Source: Actinoplanes flavus
GTDB lineage: Bacteria > Actinomycetota > Actinomycetes > Mycobacteriales > Micromonosporaceae
DNA length: 64,000 bases
Reading direction: 5' to 3'
Assembly (NCBI RefSeq): GCF_017592555.1
Contig: NZ_JAGFNS010000015.1
Location: 62,001 to 126,000, forward strand
The notes under the pieces are model-generated. The model saw only the letters and a program-made list of their open reading frames with translations. It did no database searches and was not told the DNA's origin. Both the position numbers and the translations under genes were made by a program. Position 1 is the stretch's first letter. Each line of letters begins with the position of its first letter. Positions 47,275 to 59,059 of this stretch are shown piece after piece.

Positions 47275-48536
47275 AACGTACGGCGACGGCGGCTCTGGCC
47301 GTCGTGCTGCTCGCCACCGCGGGCTGCACGGGCGAGAGCGACGGCAGCGGTTCCAGCAGCGGGAGCGTGCCGGGTGTGACCGACAGCGAGATCGTGGTCG
47401 GCACCCACATGCCGCTGACCGGTCCGGCCGCGGCCGGCTATTCGAAGATCGCGCCGGCCACCAAGGCGTACTTCGACTACGTGAACGCCAACGGCGGCGT
47501 GCACGGCCGGAAGATCAGCTACAAGATCAAGGACGACGGCTACAACCCGGCCAACACCCAGACCGTGGTGCGCGAGCTGGTGCTCCAGGACAAGGTCTTC
47601 GCGATCCTCAACGGCCTGGGCACCCCGACGCACACCGGCGTCCTCGACTTCCTCAAGACCAACCGGGTGCCGGACCTCTTCGTGGCCAGCGGCAGCCGCA
47701 GCTGGAACCAGCCGGACAAGTACCCGGGCACGTTCGGCTTCAACCCGGACTACACGGTCGAGGGCAAGATCCTCGGCACGTACGTCAAGGAGAACCTGGC
47801 CGGCAAGAAGACCTGCTTCCTGGGCCAGGACGACGACTTCGGCCGGGACAGCCTGGCCGGTATCGAGAAGATCCTCGGCCCGGTGGCGGCCAAGGAGAGC
47901 TATGTGACGAGCAACCCGAACGTGGGCCCGCAGATGGGCGCGCTGAAGGCGGCCGGCTGTGAGGTCGTGGTATTGGCGACTGTGCCCGGTTTCACTGCCC
48001 TGTCGATCGGCACGGCTGCGAAGATTGCGTTCAAACCGCAGTTCGTGGTCAGCAACGTCGGCGCCGACCCGACCACCGTCGGAAAGACGCTGGGCGCCGC
48101 CGCACCCCTGATGGAGGGTCTGGTGGCAGCCAACTACCTGCCGCTGAACAACGACGATGCCAACCCGTGGATCCAGCTGTTCAAGAAGGTGAACGCGGCG
48201 CACAACGGCAACGCCGAATTCGACAACAACGTCGTCTACGGCATGTCGGTCGGCTACCTGTTCGTGCAGGCGCTCCAGGCCGCCGGCAAGGACCTGACCC
48301 GCGACAAGATCATCGAGGCCGTGCAGAAGAACGGCTTCCAGGGCCCGGGGTCGGTGCCGCTGCGGTTCTCCGCACAGGACCACTCGGGATACGGCGGAGA
48401 GCAGCTCACCAAGATCCAGGGTGGTAAGGCGGTGTACTTCGGTACGCCGTACACGACTGACGACAAGGACGCCCCGGTCGCGCCGTACACGGGTCAGCCT
48501 GTGGCTCCGCCGCAGAGTGGCGTACCGGCCGCGTAG
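47271..48536 (+). CDS. ABC transporter substrate-binding lipoprotein (LivK/HAAT type)
   Basis: 421 aa. A signal peptide ends at A-T-A-G-C19, and a Ser/Gly spacer follows. The type I binding fold is seen in IVVGTHMPLTGPAAAGYSKI, NGGVHGRKISYKIKDDGYNP and TCFLGQDDDFGRDSLAGIEK. The family binds amino acids, amides, urea or aromatic and other organic acids. Because catabolic genes for an acyl-CoA pathway follow, a non-amino-acid ligand is quite possible. The C-terminus is proline-rich. Confidence 0.9.
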   Translation: MKRTATAALAVVLLATAGCTGESDGSGSSSGSVPGVTDSEIVVGTHMPLTGPAAAGYSKIAPATKAYFDYVNANGGVHGRKISYKIKDDGYNPANTQTVVRELVLQDKVFAILNGLGTPTHTGVLDFLKTNRVPDLFVASGSRSWNQPDKYPGTFGFNPDYTVEGKILGTYVKENLAGKKTCFLGQDDDFGRDSLAGIEKILGPVAAKESYVTSNPNVGPQMGALKAAGCEVVVLATVPGFTALSIGTAAKIAFKPQFVVSNVGADPTTVGKTLGAAAPLMEGLVAANYLPLNNDDANPWIQLFKKVNAAHNGNAEFDNNVVYGMSVGYLFVQALQAAGKDLTRDKIIEAVQKNGFQGPGSVPLRFSAQDHSGYGGEQLTKIQGGKAVYFGTPYTTDDKDAPVAPYTGQPVAPPQSGVPAA

Positions 48537-48540
48537 TATC
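48535..48540 (+). promoter_or_regulatory. Possible -10 box of the catabolic operon
   Basis: TAGTAT overlaps the stop of the binding-protein gene; AGGAGG follows before the ATG at 48583. No clear -35 box is seen. The downstream genes may also be read through from the liv promoter. Confidence 0.4.
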
Positions 48541-48582
48541 TGCACTCGGACTGCAAAAACAGGACTTCAGGAGGTTTGAGCG

Positions 48583-49329
48583 ATGGCGGACCAGATAGCG
48601 ATCGTGACCGGGGCAAGCCGCGGAATCGGGTTCGCCATCGCCCAGCGATTCGTCGCACAGGGAGCGAAGGTCGCGATCACCGGCCGTGACGCCGACGCCC
48701 TCGAGGCCGCGGTGAAGGAGCTCGGCGGCCCCGAGGTGGCCCTCGGCGTGGCCGGCAAGGGCGACGACCCGGCGCACCGGGCGGCCGTGGTCGACGCGGT
48801 GCGGAAGCGGTTCGGGCCGGTCACCACACTGATCAACAACATCGGGATCAACCCGGCGTACGGGCCGCTGGCCGGCCTCGACCTGAACGCGGCCCGCAAG
48901 ATGGCCGAGGTGAACCTGATCGGCACGCTCGGCTGGATCCAGGAGGCGCTGCGCGGCGGGCTCGCCGACGCCGGCGGCTCGGTGGTCAACATCTCCTCGG
49001 TCTCCGGCGTGCGCCCCGCGCCCGGGATCGCCTTCTACGGCACCACCAAGGCCGCACTGATCCACCTCACCGAAGAACTCGCGGTCGAGCTGGCCCCGAA
49101 GATCCGGGTCAACGCGGTCGCGCCCGCGGTCGTGAAGACCCGGTTCGCCAGCGCCCTCTACGAGGGGCGGGAGGCGGAGGTGGCGGCCACGTATCCGCTC
49201 AAGCGGCTCGGCAACACCGACGACGTGGCCGGCACCGTGGCGTTCCTCTGCTCGCCGGACGCCGCCTGGATCACCGGGCAGACGATCGTCATCGACGGAG
49301 GCCTCACCCTCACCGGGGCCGTCCAGTGA
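48583..49329 (+). CDS. Short-chain dehydrogenase/reductase (FabG-like)
   Basis: 248 aa. Cofactor motif TGASRGIG, then NNIGIN for the usual NNAG, catalytic Ser in ISSVSG and YxxxK in YGTTK, and the C-terminal WITGQTIVIDGGLT. NAD(P)-dependent interconversion of a hydroxy- and ketoacyl-CoA is likely given the acyl-CoA dehydrogenase and kinase in the same operon. Strong AGGAGG site. Confidence 0.9.
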   Translation: MADQIAIVTGASRGIGFAIAQRFVAQGAKVAITGRDADALEAAVKELGGPEVALGVAGKGDDPAHRAAVVDAVRKRFGPVTTLINNIGINPAYGPLAGLDLNAARKMAEVNLIGTLGWIQEALRGGLADAGGSVVNISSVSGVRPAPGIAFYGTTKAALIHLTEELAVELAPKIRVNAVAPAVVKTRFASALYEGREAEVAATYPLKRLGNTDDVAGTVAFLCSPDAAWITGQTIVIDGGLTLTGAVQ

Positions 49330-50105
49330 AGCGGGTCGTGGTCACCGGCGCCGGCGGCGGGATCGGGGCGGCGCTGGCCCGCCGGTTCGCCGCCGACGGC
49401 GCCCGGGTCGTGGTCAACGACCTGAACGGCGACGCCGCCCGCTCGGTCGCCGGGGAGATCGGCGGCATCGCGGTGCCCGGCGACGCGGCCAGCGAGGCCG
49501 ACGTCCAGCACCTGATCGACACCGCCTGGAACGAGCTGGGCGGCATCGACCTGTTCTGTTCCAACGCCGGAGTGCTGTCGTCCGGTGACGAGACGACGCC
49601 GGACGCGCAGTGGCAGCGCGACTTCGGGGTCAACGTGATGTCGCACGTCTACGTGAGCCGGGCACTGCTGCCACGCTGGCTGGACAGCGGGGAGCCGAAG
49701 CGCCTGTTGATCACCGTGAGCGCGGCCGGCCTGCTGACCCTGCTGGGCAGCGCCACCTACTCGGTCACGAAGCACGCGGCGCTGGCCTACGCCGAGTGGC
49801 TGCGAGCGACGTACGCCCATCGGGGTCTGATCGTGCAGGCGCTCTGCCCGCAGGGCGTGCGCACCGACATGCTGACCCGCGGCAACGAGAGCGGCAGCGG
49901 GTCCGCGTCGCTGCTCGCCGAGGGGGCGCTGGCCCCGGAGACGGTCGCCGACCTGGTCGCCGATTCGCTGGGCGGCGAGGGTTTCCTGATCCTCCCGCAC
50001 GCGGAAGTCGAGGGCTACTACCGCTTGCGCGCGAGCGATCCGGACCGTTGGCTGGGTGGCATGAACAGACTTCAGCGCGGTTTCGAGCGGCAGGCGTCCT
50101 CGTGA
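49326..50105 (+). CDS. Short-chain dehydrogenase/reductase
   Basis: 259 aa. Motifs TGAGGGIG, SNAGVLSSGD, the Ser in ITVSAAG and YSVTK. It differs from the preceding SDR in its C-terminal region (EGYYRLRASDPDRWLGGMNR). GTG start overlaps the previous stop. Likely a second oxidation or reduction step of the same pathway; substrate unknown. Confidence 0.9.
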   Translation: MKRVVVTGAGGGIGAALARRFAADGARVVVNDLNGDAARSVAGEIGGIAVPGDAASEADVQHLIDTAWNELGGIDLFCSNAGVLSSGDETTPDAQWQRDFGVNVMSHVYVSRALLPRWLDSGEPKRLLITVSAAGLLTLLGSATYSVTKHAALAYAEWLRATYAHRGLIVQALCPQGVRTDMLTRGNESGSGSASLLAEGALAPETVADLVADSLGGEGFLILPHAEVEGYYRLRASDPDRWLGGMNRLQRGFERQASS

Positions 50106-51078
50106 AGGGCCTCGACCTGGAGAAACTTCAGGCCTATCTGGACAGCCCGCCGCTATCCGGGACGATGTTCGCCGGTGGCAAGTCGAACCTGACGTACGCG
50201 GTCACCGACGGCGTCAACCGGTGGGTGCTGCGCCGCCCGCCGCTGGGTCACGTGCTGCCCACCGCCCATGACATGGCCCGCGAGCACAAGGTCCTCGACG
50301 CCCTCTCCCAGGCCGGGTTCCCGGTGCCGAAGCCGGTGCTGCTCTGCACCGACACCGAGGTGATCGGGGCGCCGTTCTACCTGATGGAGCACGTCGACGG
50401 CACCATCTACCGGGACGCCGCCGGCCTCTCCCCCACCGAGTTCCGGGAGCTGACGTTCACGCTCGTGGACACCCTCGCCGACCTGCACGCTCTCGACCCG
50501 CAGGCGATCGGGCTCGGTGACTTCGGCAGGCCGGAGGGCTTCAACGCCCGGCAGGTGCGCCGCTGGAAGCAGCAGCTCGACGCGTCCCGCAGCCGGGAGC
50601 TCTCCGGCATCGACGAGCTGCACGCCCGTCTCGCCACCGACATCCCGGACGGCGCCGGAGCCGTGGTGCACGGCGACTTCCGGCTCGACAACGTGCTGGT
50701 CAGCGACAAGCTGACGGTGAACGCGGTGCTGGACTGGGAGATGTCCACACTGGGCGACCCGCTCAGCGACCTGGCGCTGATGCTGGTCTACGCCGGGCGC
50801 CCGCTGCTGGAGCGCGACGGGGTGGCGGTGGCTCCGATCGACATCCCGGGGCACCCCACCCTCGACGAGATCTCCTCCCGGTACGCCGAACGGAGCAAGC
50901 GGGACGTCAGCGACCTGCACTGGTACGTGGGTTTCGCCGCCTTCAAGCTCGCCGTCATCCTCGAGGGCGTGCACTACCGCTACACCAAGGGTCAGACGGT
51001 CGGCCCCGGCTTCGACACCGTCGGGGCGATGGTTCCCACCCTGGTCGAGCAGGGCCACCGAGCGCTGGAAGGACACTG

Positions 51079-51079
<1 letters not shown>
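50102..51079 (+). CDS. Aminoglycoside phosphotransferase-fold kinase (ACAD10/11 N-terminal domain type)
   Basis: 325 aa kinase-like fold: nucleotide-binding start FAGGKSNLTYAVTDG, VLRRPPLGHVLPTAHDM, catalytic loop VVHGDFRLDNVLV and metal-binding VLDWEMSTLGDPLSDLALML. These phrases match the N-terminal kinase domain of mammalian ACAD10/11 and the LvaA type, which phosphorylates 4-hydroxyacyl-CoA. It is co-translated with the next gene, an ACAD11-like dehydrogenase, so the two probably act in sequence. It is not expected to be an antibiotic-resistance kinase. Confidence 0.9.
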
Positions 51080-52274
<1,195 letters not shown>

Positions 52275-52278
<4 letters not shown>

Positions 52279-52874
52279 CCACACCCCCCACCCGCGTCGA
52301 CGGTCGCACCGCACGGTCCGAGCGGACCCGTAACGCGATCGTCGACGCGCACCTCCGGCTGATCAGCGAAGGGGACATGCGCCCCACCGCCGACCGGGTG
52401 GCCAAGCTGGCCGGGGTGTCGCTGCGCGCCCTGTGGAGCCACTTCGCCGACATGGAGGCGCTGATGGCCGCCAGTGGTCAGCGTGTTCTGGATCAGCGCG
52501 ACGCGTCGTACCGGCCGATTCCGGCGGATCTTCCGCTGGCCGAGCGGATCGAGGCGTTCAGCCATCAGCGGGCCCGCCTGCTGGAGGAGATCGGGCCCGC
52601 CGCGCGGGCCTCCGCGCTCAAGGAGCCGTTCTCGGCCGGATTGCAGCGCTATCGCAAGTTGCACACCGCGCGGGTCCGGGACGAGCTGACCAGCACTTTC
52701 GGTCACGAGATCGGCAACGACGAGGATCTGCTCAACGCTCTGACCGCGGTCAGCCTCTGGCCGACGTGGGCCTCGTGGCGCGACGGCATGGAGCTGTCGG
52801 TCGAGTCGGCCCGGTCAGCCCTGGCCCGCACGGTGGGCGCGCTGATCAACCCGGGCGCGGCAGCCCGCATTTGA
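52275..52874 (+). CDS. TetR family transcriptional regulator
   Basis: 199 aa. The helix-turn-helix region is RNAIVDAHLRLISEGDMRPT and VAKLAGVSLRALWSHFADME. The C-terminal domain is of TetR_C type with YRKLHTARVRDELTSTFGHE. GTG start overlaps the dehydrogenase stop. As the last gene of the catabolic operon it probably represses it and may bind the TTACACT palindrome before livG. Its 3' end overlaps the convergent gene by 29 bp. Confidence 0.88.
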
Positions 52875-53412
52875 CGAACCGGGGCTGAGCGTTGCGCAAT
52901 CGGATGCCGCTGAAACCCACGGTGCCGGCGGTGACCTGGTCCCAGAACGGCCACAGGTCGTCGAGGATGCGCAGCTGGATCCCGGCCTCGGCGTGGCGGG
53001 CGATCAGGTCGCCGACCGGTTCGGGCGGGCCCAGCGGCTCGACCGGATCGGTCGCCACCCACGCGTACGGGTAGGGCTCCCCGAACGGGCGGAACCGGTC
53101 GGCGGGCAGGCGGTAGGCGTACAGGGTGGTGGCGCGCACGGCGTCCAGCCAGGCGTACTCGATGGCGTGCACGCGTGTCCCGCAGCCCGCGCCGATGATC
53201 CGGTCCCGGTCCGCGCCGGTGGTGACGCCGGGCCGCACCCAGGCCATCGCGCGCGGGCACTGCCGTGGGAACCAGTAGGCGGGCGCCTGCTCGTGATCGA
53301 CGGCCCAGACGTACGCCTCAGGCTGTCGCGCCGTCGCCGCCACGTGCGGCACGAAGGCCCGGATTCCGGAGTCCTCCGAGAAGTGCAGGACCTGTCCCGC
53401 TTCTGGACGCAT
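52846..53412 (-). CDS. DUF6886-like protein
   Basis: 188 aa. It begins with VLHFSEDSGIRAFVPHVAAT and contains VWAVDHEQAPAYWFPRQCPR and the tail FWDQVTAGTVGFSGIRLRNA. The pattern (HFSED...F.PH) recalls the DUF6886 family of uncharacterised proteins. No signal peptide or known catalytic motif is apparent. Convergent and overlapping with the TetR gene. Confidence 0.75.
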   Translation of the reverse strand: MRPEAGQVLHFSEDSGIRAFVPHVAATARQPEAYVWAVDHEQAPAYWFPRQCPRAMAWVRPGVTTGADRDRIIGAGCGTRVHAIEYAWLDAVRATTLYAYRLPADRFRPFGEPYPYAWVATDPVEPLGPPEPVGDLIARHAEAGIQLRILDDLWPFWDQVTAGTVGFSGIRLRNAQPRFVKCGLPRPG

Positions 53413-53451
53413 CCGACCTTTCTATCGCACAGTCAGTCCGCCTCGCGGGTA

Positions 53452-53463
53452 TAGAATTATCTA
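53452..53463 (+). promoter_or_regulatory. -10 box and palindrome of the higBA operon
   Basis: TAGAAT (53452-53457) lies within TAGA-ATTA-TCTA (53452-53463), a 4-bp inverted repeat. Overlap of palindrome and -10 box fits self-repression by the toxin-antitoxin complex. The start codon is 18 nt downstream. Confidence 0.5.
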
Positions 53464-53475
53464 ACCTCCATCGAC

Positions 53476-53847
53476 GTGGAGGAGTGGGAGATCCGAGTCA
53501 CGCATGAATTCCTGGCCTGGGCCGAAACCCTGGACGCGGGTTCATACGACCAGATAACAGCGGCCATCGACCGGCTCGCCGAGGACGGGCCCGGCCTGGG
53601 CCGCCCCTACGTCGACCGGGTCGAAGGGTCACGCATACACAACATGAAGGAACTACGCCCCGGTTCCGCCGGGCGGACTGAGATCCGGATCCTGTTCGTG
53701 TTCGATCCCTGGCGATCGGCGATCCTGCTGACCGCCGGAGACAAGTCGGGCAACTGGTCCGGCTGGTACCGGCAGGCCATCCCGCGCGCCGAGGAGTTGT
53801 ACCAGAGGTATCTGCAAGAACGCCAAGACGAGGAGCGAAACCGATGA
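53476..53847 (+). CDS. higB: HigB/Gp49-type toxin of a toxin-antitoxin pair
   Basis: 123 aa RelE-superfamily mRNA interferase. Features are WEIRVTHEFLAWAETLDAGS, HNMKELRPGSAGRTEIRILF and FDPWRSAILLTAGDKSGNWS, typical of the Gp49-like HigB group. It precedes an XRE-type antitoxin, toxin-first as in HigBA systems, with an ATGA overlap. It would cleave ribosome-bound mRNA when the antitoxin is degraded. Confidence 0.9.
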   Translation: MEEWEIRVTHEFLAWAETLDAGSYDQITAAIDRLAEDGPGLGRPYVDRVEGSRIHNMKELRPGSAGRTEIRILFVFDPWRSAILLTAGDKSGNWSGWYRQAIPRAEELYQRYLQERQDEERNR

Positions 53848-54197
53848 CCGAATTCCCGCTGTGGAAGGACGTCCGCGCCGAGTTCGTCGAGAAGGCGGGT
53901 GGCGAGGAGCGGATCGCCGAGGCTCGCCGCCGCCAGCAGGCCTACATCGACGGCTACCGCCTCGCCGAACGTCGTAAGGCGTTCGGGCTCACCCAGGCCG
54001 AGGTGGCCGAACGGATGGGTGTCACCAAGGGCCGGGTCTCGCAGATCGAGAACGGCGACGTGTCCACCGTCGATGCCATCGCACGTTATGTCCAGGCGCT
54101 CGGCGGCCATCTCCAGATCGCCGCCGTCTTCGGCGACGACCTCTACATTCTGCGCAGCACCGAGACCGACGAGGCCGCCCGGTCCGACGCGGCTTGA
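53844..54197 (+). CDS. higA: HigA-type antitoxin with XRE helix-turn-helix
   Basis: 117 aa. The helix-turn-helix is FGLTQAEVAERMGVTKGRVS followed by QIENGDVSTVDAIARYVQAL, preceded by a 35-residue N-terminal helix region. Antitoxin and operon repressor for the preceding HigB toxin. Followed by a strong hairpin. Confidence 0.9.
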   Translation: MTEFPLWKDVRAEFVEKAGGEERIAEARRRQQAYIDGYRLAERRKAFGLTQAEVAERMGVTKGRVSQIENGDVSTVDAIARYVQALGGHLQIAAVFGDDLYILRSTETDEAARSDAA

Positions 54198-54200
54198 GAT

Positions 54201-54237
54201 CGTCCGGAGCCGGCCGCGACATGGCCGGCTCCGGACG
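54201..54237. terminator. Strong bidirectional terminator
   Basis: CGTCCGGAGCCGGCC (54201-54215), a 7-nt loop and the perfect 15-base complement (54223-54237), then TTC. It lies between higA and the convergent alcohol dehydrogenase gene. Confidence 0.75.
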
Positions 54238-54248
54238 TTCGACAGCGG

Positions 54249-55337
54249 TCAGAGGAGGGCTACCGAGCGGGCGCCCTCGCCGCGGGACATGCGGTCGAAA
54301 GCGGCCGGGACCTCGGCCAGGCTGATCCGGTCGGTGATCAGGTGGTCGAGGTCGAGCTTGCCGTCGAGGACGTCGCGGGCCAGGGCCGGCACCTCGATGT
54401 CGGTGTCCGCCTGGCCGTACACCGATGCCTTGAGCGTGCGCGCCGACGAGAAGATGTCGAGCGCGCCCAGCTGGACCATGTCGTCGGCCGCGCCCATGCC
54501 GACCACGGTGACCTGGCCGCCGCGCCGGGTGGCGCGCCACGCGGCGCGGATGGTCGACGCCCGGCCGACGCATTCGATGGCGTGATCGGCGCCGAGCCTG
54601 CCGGTCAGGTTGCGGATGTCCTTGGACAGGCTGTCCGAGGAGACCACGAAGTCGGTGGCGCCGGCCGCCTCGGCCAGTCCCTTCTTGGCCTCGGTGACGT
54701 CGACGGCGATGACCTTGCCGGCGCCGGCCGCGCGGGCCGCGGCGACCGCCGACAGGCCGACTCCGCCGAGGCCGATGACCAGAACCGATTCGCCGGCCCG
54801 GACCTGGGCGGTGTTGCGGACCGCGCCGCTGCCGGTGAGCACCGAGCACCCGAGCAGGGCGGCCAGTTCGAAATTCAGTTCCTTCGGTACGGGAATGACC
54901 GCGTTCTCCGGGGCCACCACCTGTTCCGCGAAGGCGCCCAGCCCGAGGGTGACGTGGACCGGCGCCCCGTCCAGGGTGAGCCCGTTCTCCAGGGCCGCGA
55001 CACCGGACGAGGTGCTGCACAGCCACGGCTGGCCGTGCTCGCAGAACCAGCACGTCCGGCAGGCCGGCTGCCAGTTGAGGACCACGTGGTCGCCGACCTT
55101 CGTACGCGTGACGTGCTCGCCGACCTCGACCACTTCGCCGGCCGCCTCGTGACCGAGCACGAGCGGGTGCGGCGGGCGCAGCGTACCGTTGATCATGGAA
55201 AGGTCGGAGTGGCAGACGCCGGCCGCACGGACCTCGACCCGCACCTGGCCCGGCCCGATCTCGGGCAGCCGCAGCTCGACGAGCTCGGCTGGCACGCCCG
55301 CACTGCGAACGACCAGGCCCCGCATGTAGTGGCTCAT
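54249..55337 (-). CDS. Zinc-dependent alcohol dehydrogenase
   Basis: 362 aa of the medium-chain family. Catalytic zinc ligands lie in AAGVCHSDLSM and LVLGHEAAGEV; structural zinc cysteines in CRTCWFCEHGQPWLC; NAD-binding is VLVIGLGGVGLSAVAAARAA. ATG at 55337 has GGAGG at 8 nt. It follows the aldehyde dehydrogenase gene by 49 nt, so together they would convert an alcohol to an acid. Substrate unknown. Confidence 0.92.
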   Translation of the reverse strand: MSHYMRGLVVRSAGVPAELVELRLPEIGPGQVRVEVRAAGVCHSDLSMINGTLRPPHPLVLGHEAAGEVVEVGEHVTRTKVGDHVVLNWQPACRTCWFCEHGQPWLCSTSSGVAALENGLTLDGAPVHVTLGLGAFAEQVVAPENAVIPVPKELNFELAALLGCSVLTGSGAVRNTAQVRAGESVLVIGLGGVGLSAVAAARAAGAGKVIAVDVTEAKKGLAEAAGATDFVVSSDSLSKDIRNLTGRLGADHAIECVGRASTIRAAWRATRRGGQVTVVGMGAADDMVQLGALDIFSSARTLKASVYGQADTDIEVPALARDVLDGKLDLDHLITDRISLAEVPAAFDRMSRGEGARSVALL

Positions 55338-55386
55338 CGCGCTGCCTCCGCTCCGCTTCGGCATCCCGCCGAGCCGAATGATCCGC

Positions 55387-56792
<1,406 letters not shown>

Positions 56793-56796
<4 letters not shown>

Positions 56797-57422
56797 CGGC
56801 GTACCCCCAGGTCGTAGCGGTCGGACAGGCTGGTGATCAGGAGGTCCAGCCCGAGTTCGAAGGCGCCCTCGTCGACCGCGGCCCGGTGGGCCGCGAGTTC
56901 GTGGGCGCGATGCAGGTGTGGATAGTGGTCGTACAGCTCCGGGTCGGCGTCGAAGCCGAGGGCGAAGGAGCCCAGCGCGGAGCCGGTGATCAGGTAGCGC
57001 ATCAGCGCGCCGATGTGGGTGGCCCGGGCCCGGGACCAGCCGGCGTCGATCAGCGCGCCGTAGACCGCCTCGGCCATGGCCAGGCCGGCCGGGCGGCGGC
57101 CGGGACCGGTGGCCAGCACGGGCACGATGTTCGGGTGCGCGGCGAGGACCGCGTGGTACGACTTCGCCCACAGCCGCAGGGCCGTACGCCAGTCGTTGCC
57201 GTGGAACACCGAGATGTCGACCTGCGCGACCACCGCCTCGGCGACCGCGTCGACGATCTCCGCCTTGGTGGCGAAGTGGTTGTACAGCGACGGGCCCTGC
57301 ACTCCCAGTTCGGTGGCGAGGCGCCGCATCGAGCAGGCCTCCAGTCCTTCGGCGTCGATCAGGACGGCCGCCGCCTCGACGATGCGCTCCTTGGTGAGCA
57401 GCGCCTGCCGGGGCCTGGCCAT
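56793..57422 (-). CDS. TetR family regulator of the ALDH-ADH operon
   Basis: 209 aa. The helix-turn-helix is ERIVEAAAVLIDAEGLEACS and LATELGVQGPSLYNHFATKA; the C-terminal region resembles TetR_C with YRRYL-like spacing (HIGALMRYLITGSALGSFAL). ATG at 57422 with AGGGAG upstream. Divergent from fadD, with an inverted repeat between them. Confidence 0.9.
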
Positions 57423-57466
57423 GGGAGCTCCCTGCGAGAAAACCGAAATCAACACTGGACGTGTAA

Positions 57467-57485
57467 AAACTTACGCCGCTAGTTT
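57467..57485. promoter_or_regulatory. Likely operator between tetR and fadD
   Basis: AAACT (57467-57471) and AGTTT (57481-57485) form an inverted repeat with 9-bp spacer in an A/T-rich island of the 101-bp divergent region. Suits binding by the adjacent TetR protein. Confidence 0.5.
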
Positions 57486-57523
57486 AAGCACAGCTGCGAC
57501 GTACATCACTTAGGGAGATCAGC

Positions 57524-59059
57524 ATGACGACGCTATCCCTCGCCACGGTTCTGGCCGAAGCCGCGCGCCGGTACCCCGAGAAGGTGGCGATCGTCGACGC
57601 CGGCGGAGAGCGCATCACCTATCGCGAGCTGTGGGCGCAGACCCGCGCGTACGCGGCGGGCCTGCGCGAGCTGGGCGTCGGGCCGGGCGACACGGTGGCG
57701 ATCATGATTCCCAACGTGGGCGACTTCCCCCGGGTCTACTTCGCCGCGCTGGCCGTCGGCGCCCGGATCGTGCCGGTCTCGCTGCTGCTCAACGCCGAGG
57801 AGGTCGGCTACGTGCTGACCGACAGCGGCGCGAAGCTGCTGGTCACCCACTCGGCGTTCCTGGCGGCGGGCGCTCCCGCGGCGGCCGCGGCCGGCACCGC
57901 GCTGGTCAACGTCGGCCCGCTCCCGGCCGATCTGCCGCAGTACCCGCCGCGGCTGGAGGAGATCTCGGCGACGGTGGAGCCGCTGCGGACCTACGTGACC
58001 CGCGAGGCCGAGGACGTCGCGGTGATCCTCTACACCAGCGGGACGACGGGCAAGCCCAAGGGCGCCATGCTCACGCACCTCAACCTGGTCATGAACGCGG
58101 CCGTGAACGTGTTCGACGTGCACCCGCTGACCGGTGACGACGTGGTCCTCGGCTGTCTGCCGCTGTTCCACACGTTCGGCCAGACGGTCGGGATGAACGC
58201 GACCTTCCGGCTCGGCGGGACGCTGGTATTGCTACCCCGGTTCACCGGTGAGGCGGCGATCGAGCTGATGCTGAGGGAGAAGGTGACGATCTTCCACGGC
58301 GTGCCGACCATGTACATCGGCCTGCTGGAGGCGGCGGCGAAGGCGGAGACCCTGCCGCGGCTCAAGCTGTGCGTCTCCGGTGGCGCCTCGCTGCCGGTCG
58401 CGGTCCTGGAGAAATTCGCCGGAGCCTTCGGCTCGACGATCTGGGAGGGGTACGGACTGAGCGAGACCTCCCCGACCGCGACCACCAACCAGCCGTCGTT
58501 CGGGGCCAAGCCCGGTACGGTCGGGCACCCGATCTGGGGTGTCGAGGTGGAGATCGCCCGGCCGGAGGTGCCGGAGCGGATCGAGTTCCTGCCGGACGGC
58601 GAGCTGGGCGAGATCGTGATCCGCGGCCACAACGTCTTCGCCGGCTACCTGAACCGCCCGGAGGCGACCGCCGAGGCGCTGATCGACGGCTGGTTCCGCA
58701 CCGGCGACCTGGGCGTACGGGACGAGAACGGCTTCATCAGCATCGTCGACCGCACCAAGGATCTGATCATCCGCGGCGGCTTCAACGTCTACCCGCGTGA
58801 GGTCGAGGAGGTGCTGGCCCGGCATCCGTCGATCCAGCAGGTCGCGGTGATCGGCGTGGCCGACGAGACCCTGGGTGAGGAGATCTGTGCGGTCGTGGTG
58901 CCGGCGGACCAGACCCTGACCGAGGCCGAGCTCATCGAGTGGTCGAAGGAGCGGCTCGGCAAGCACAAGTACCCGCGGCAGGTCCGGTTCACCGAGTCGC
59001 TGCCGCTGGGCCCGAGCATGAAGGTGCTGAAGCGGGAGCTGCGTAAGCAGTACTCCTAG
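57524..59059 (+). CDS. fadD: Acyl-CoA synthetase (AMP-forming), FadD-like
   Basis: 511 aa. Motifs are VILYTSGTTGKPKGAMLTHL, WEGYGLSETSPTATTN, GWFRTGDLGVRDENGFISIV and RTKDLIIRGGFNVYPREVEE. It activates a carboxylic acid, likely a fatty or organic acid, to its CoA ester. GGGAG precedes the ATG. The neighbouring alcohol and aldehyde dehydrogenases and the kinase/dehydrogenase operon suggest one catabolic route. Confidence 0.93.
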   Translation: MTTLSLATVLAEAARRYPEKVAIVDAGGERITYRELWAQTRAYAAGLRELGVGPGDTVAIMIPNVGDFPRVYFAALAVGARIVPVSLLLNAEEVGYVLTDSGAKLLVTHSAFLAAGAPAAAAAGTALVNVGPLPADLPQYPPRLEEISATVEPLRTYVTREAEDVAVILYTSGTTGKPKGAMLTHLNLVMNAAVNVFDVHPLTGDDVVLGCLPLFHTFGQTVGMNATFRLGGTLVLLPRFTGEAAIELMLREKVTIFHGVPTMYIGLLEAAAKAETLPRLKLCVSGGASLPVAVLEKFAGAFGSTIWEGYGLSETSPTATTNQPSFGAKPGTVGHPIWGVEVEIARPEVPERIEFLPDGELGEIVIRGHNVFAGYLNRPEATAEALIDGWFRTGDLGVRDENGFISIVDRTKDLIIRGGFNVYPREVEEVLARHPSIQQVAVIGVADETLGEEICAVVVPADQTLTEAELIEWSKERLGKHKYPRQVRFTESLPLGPSMKVLKRELRKQYS

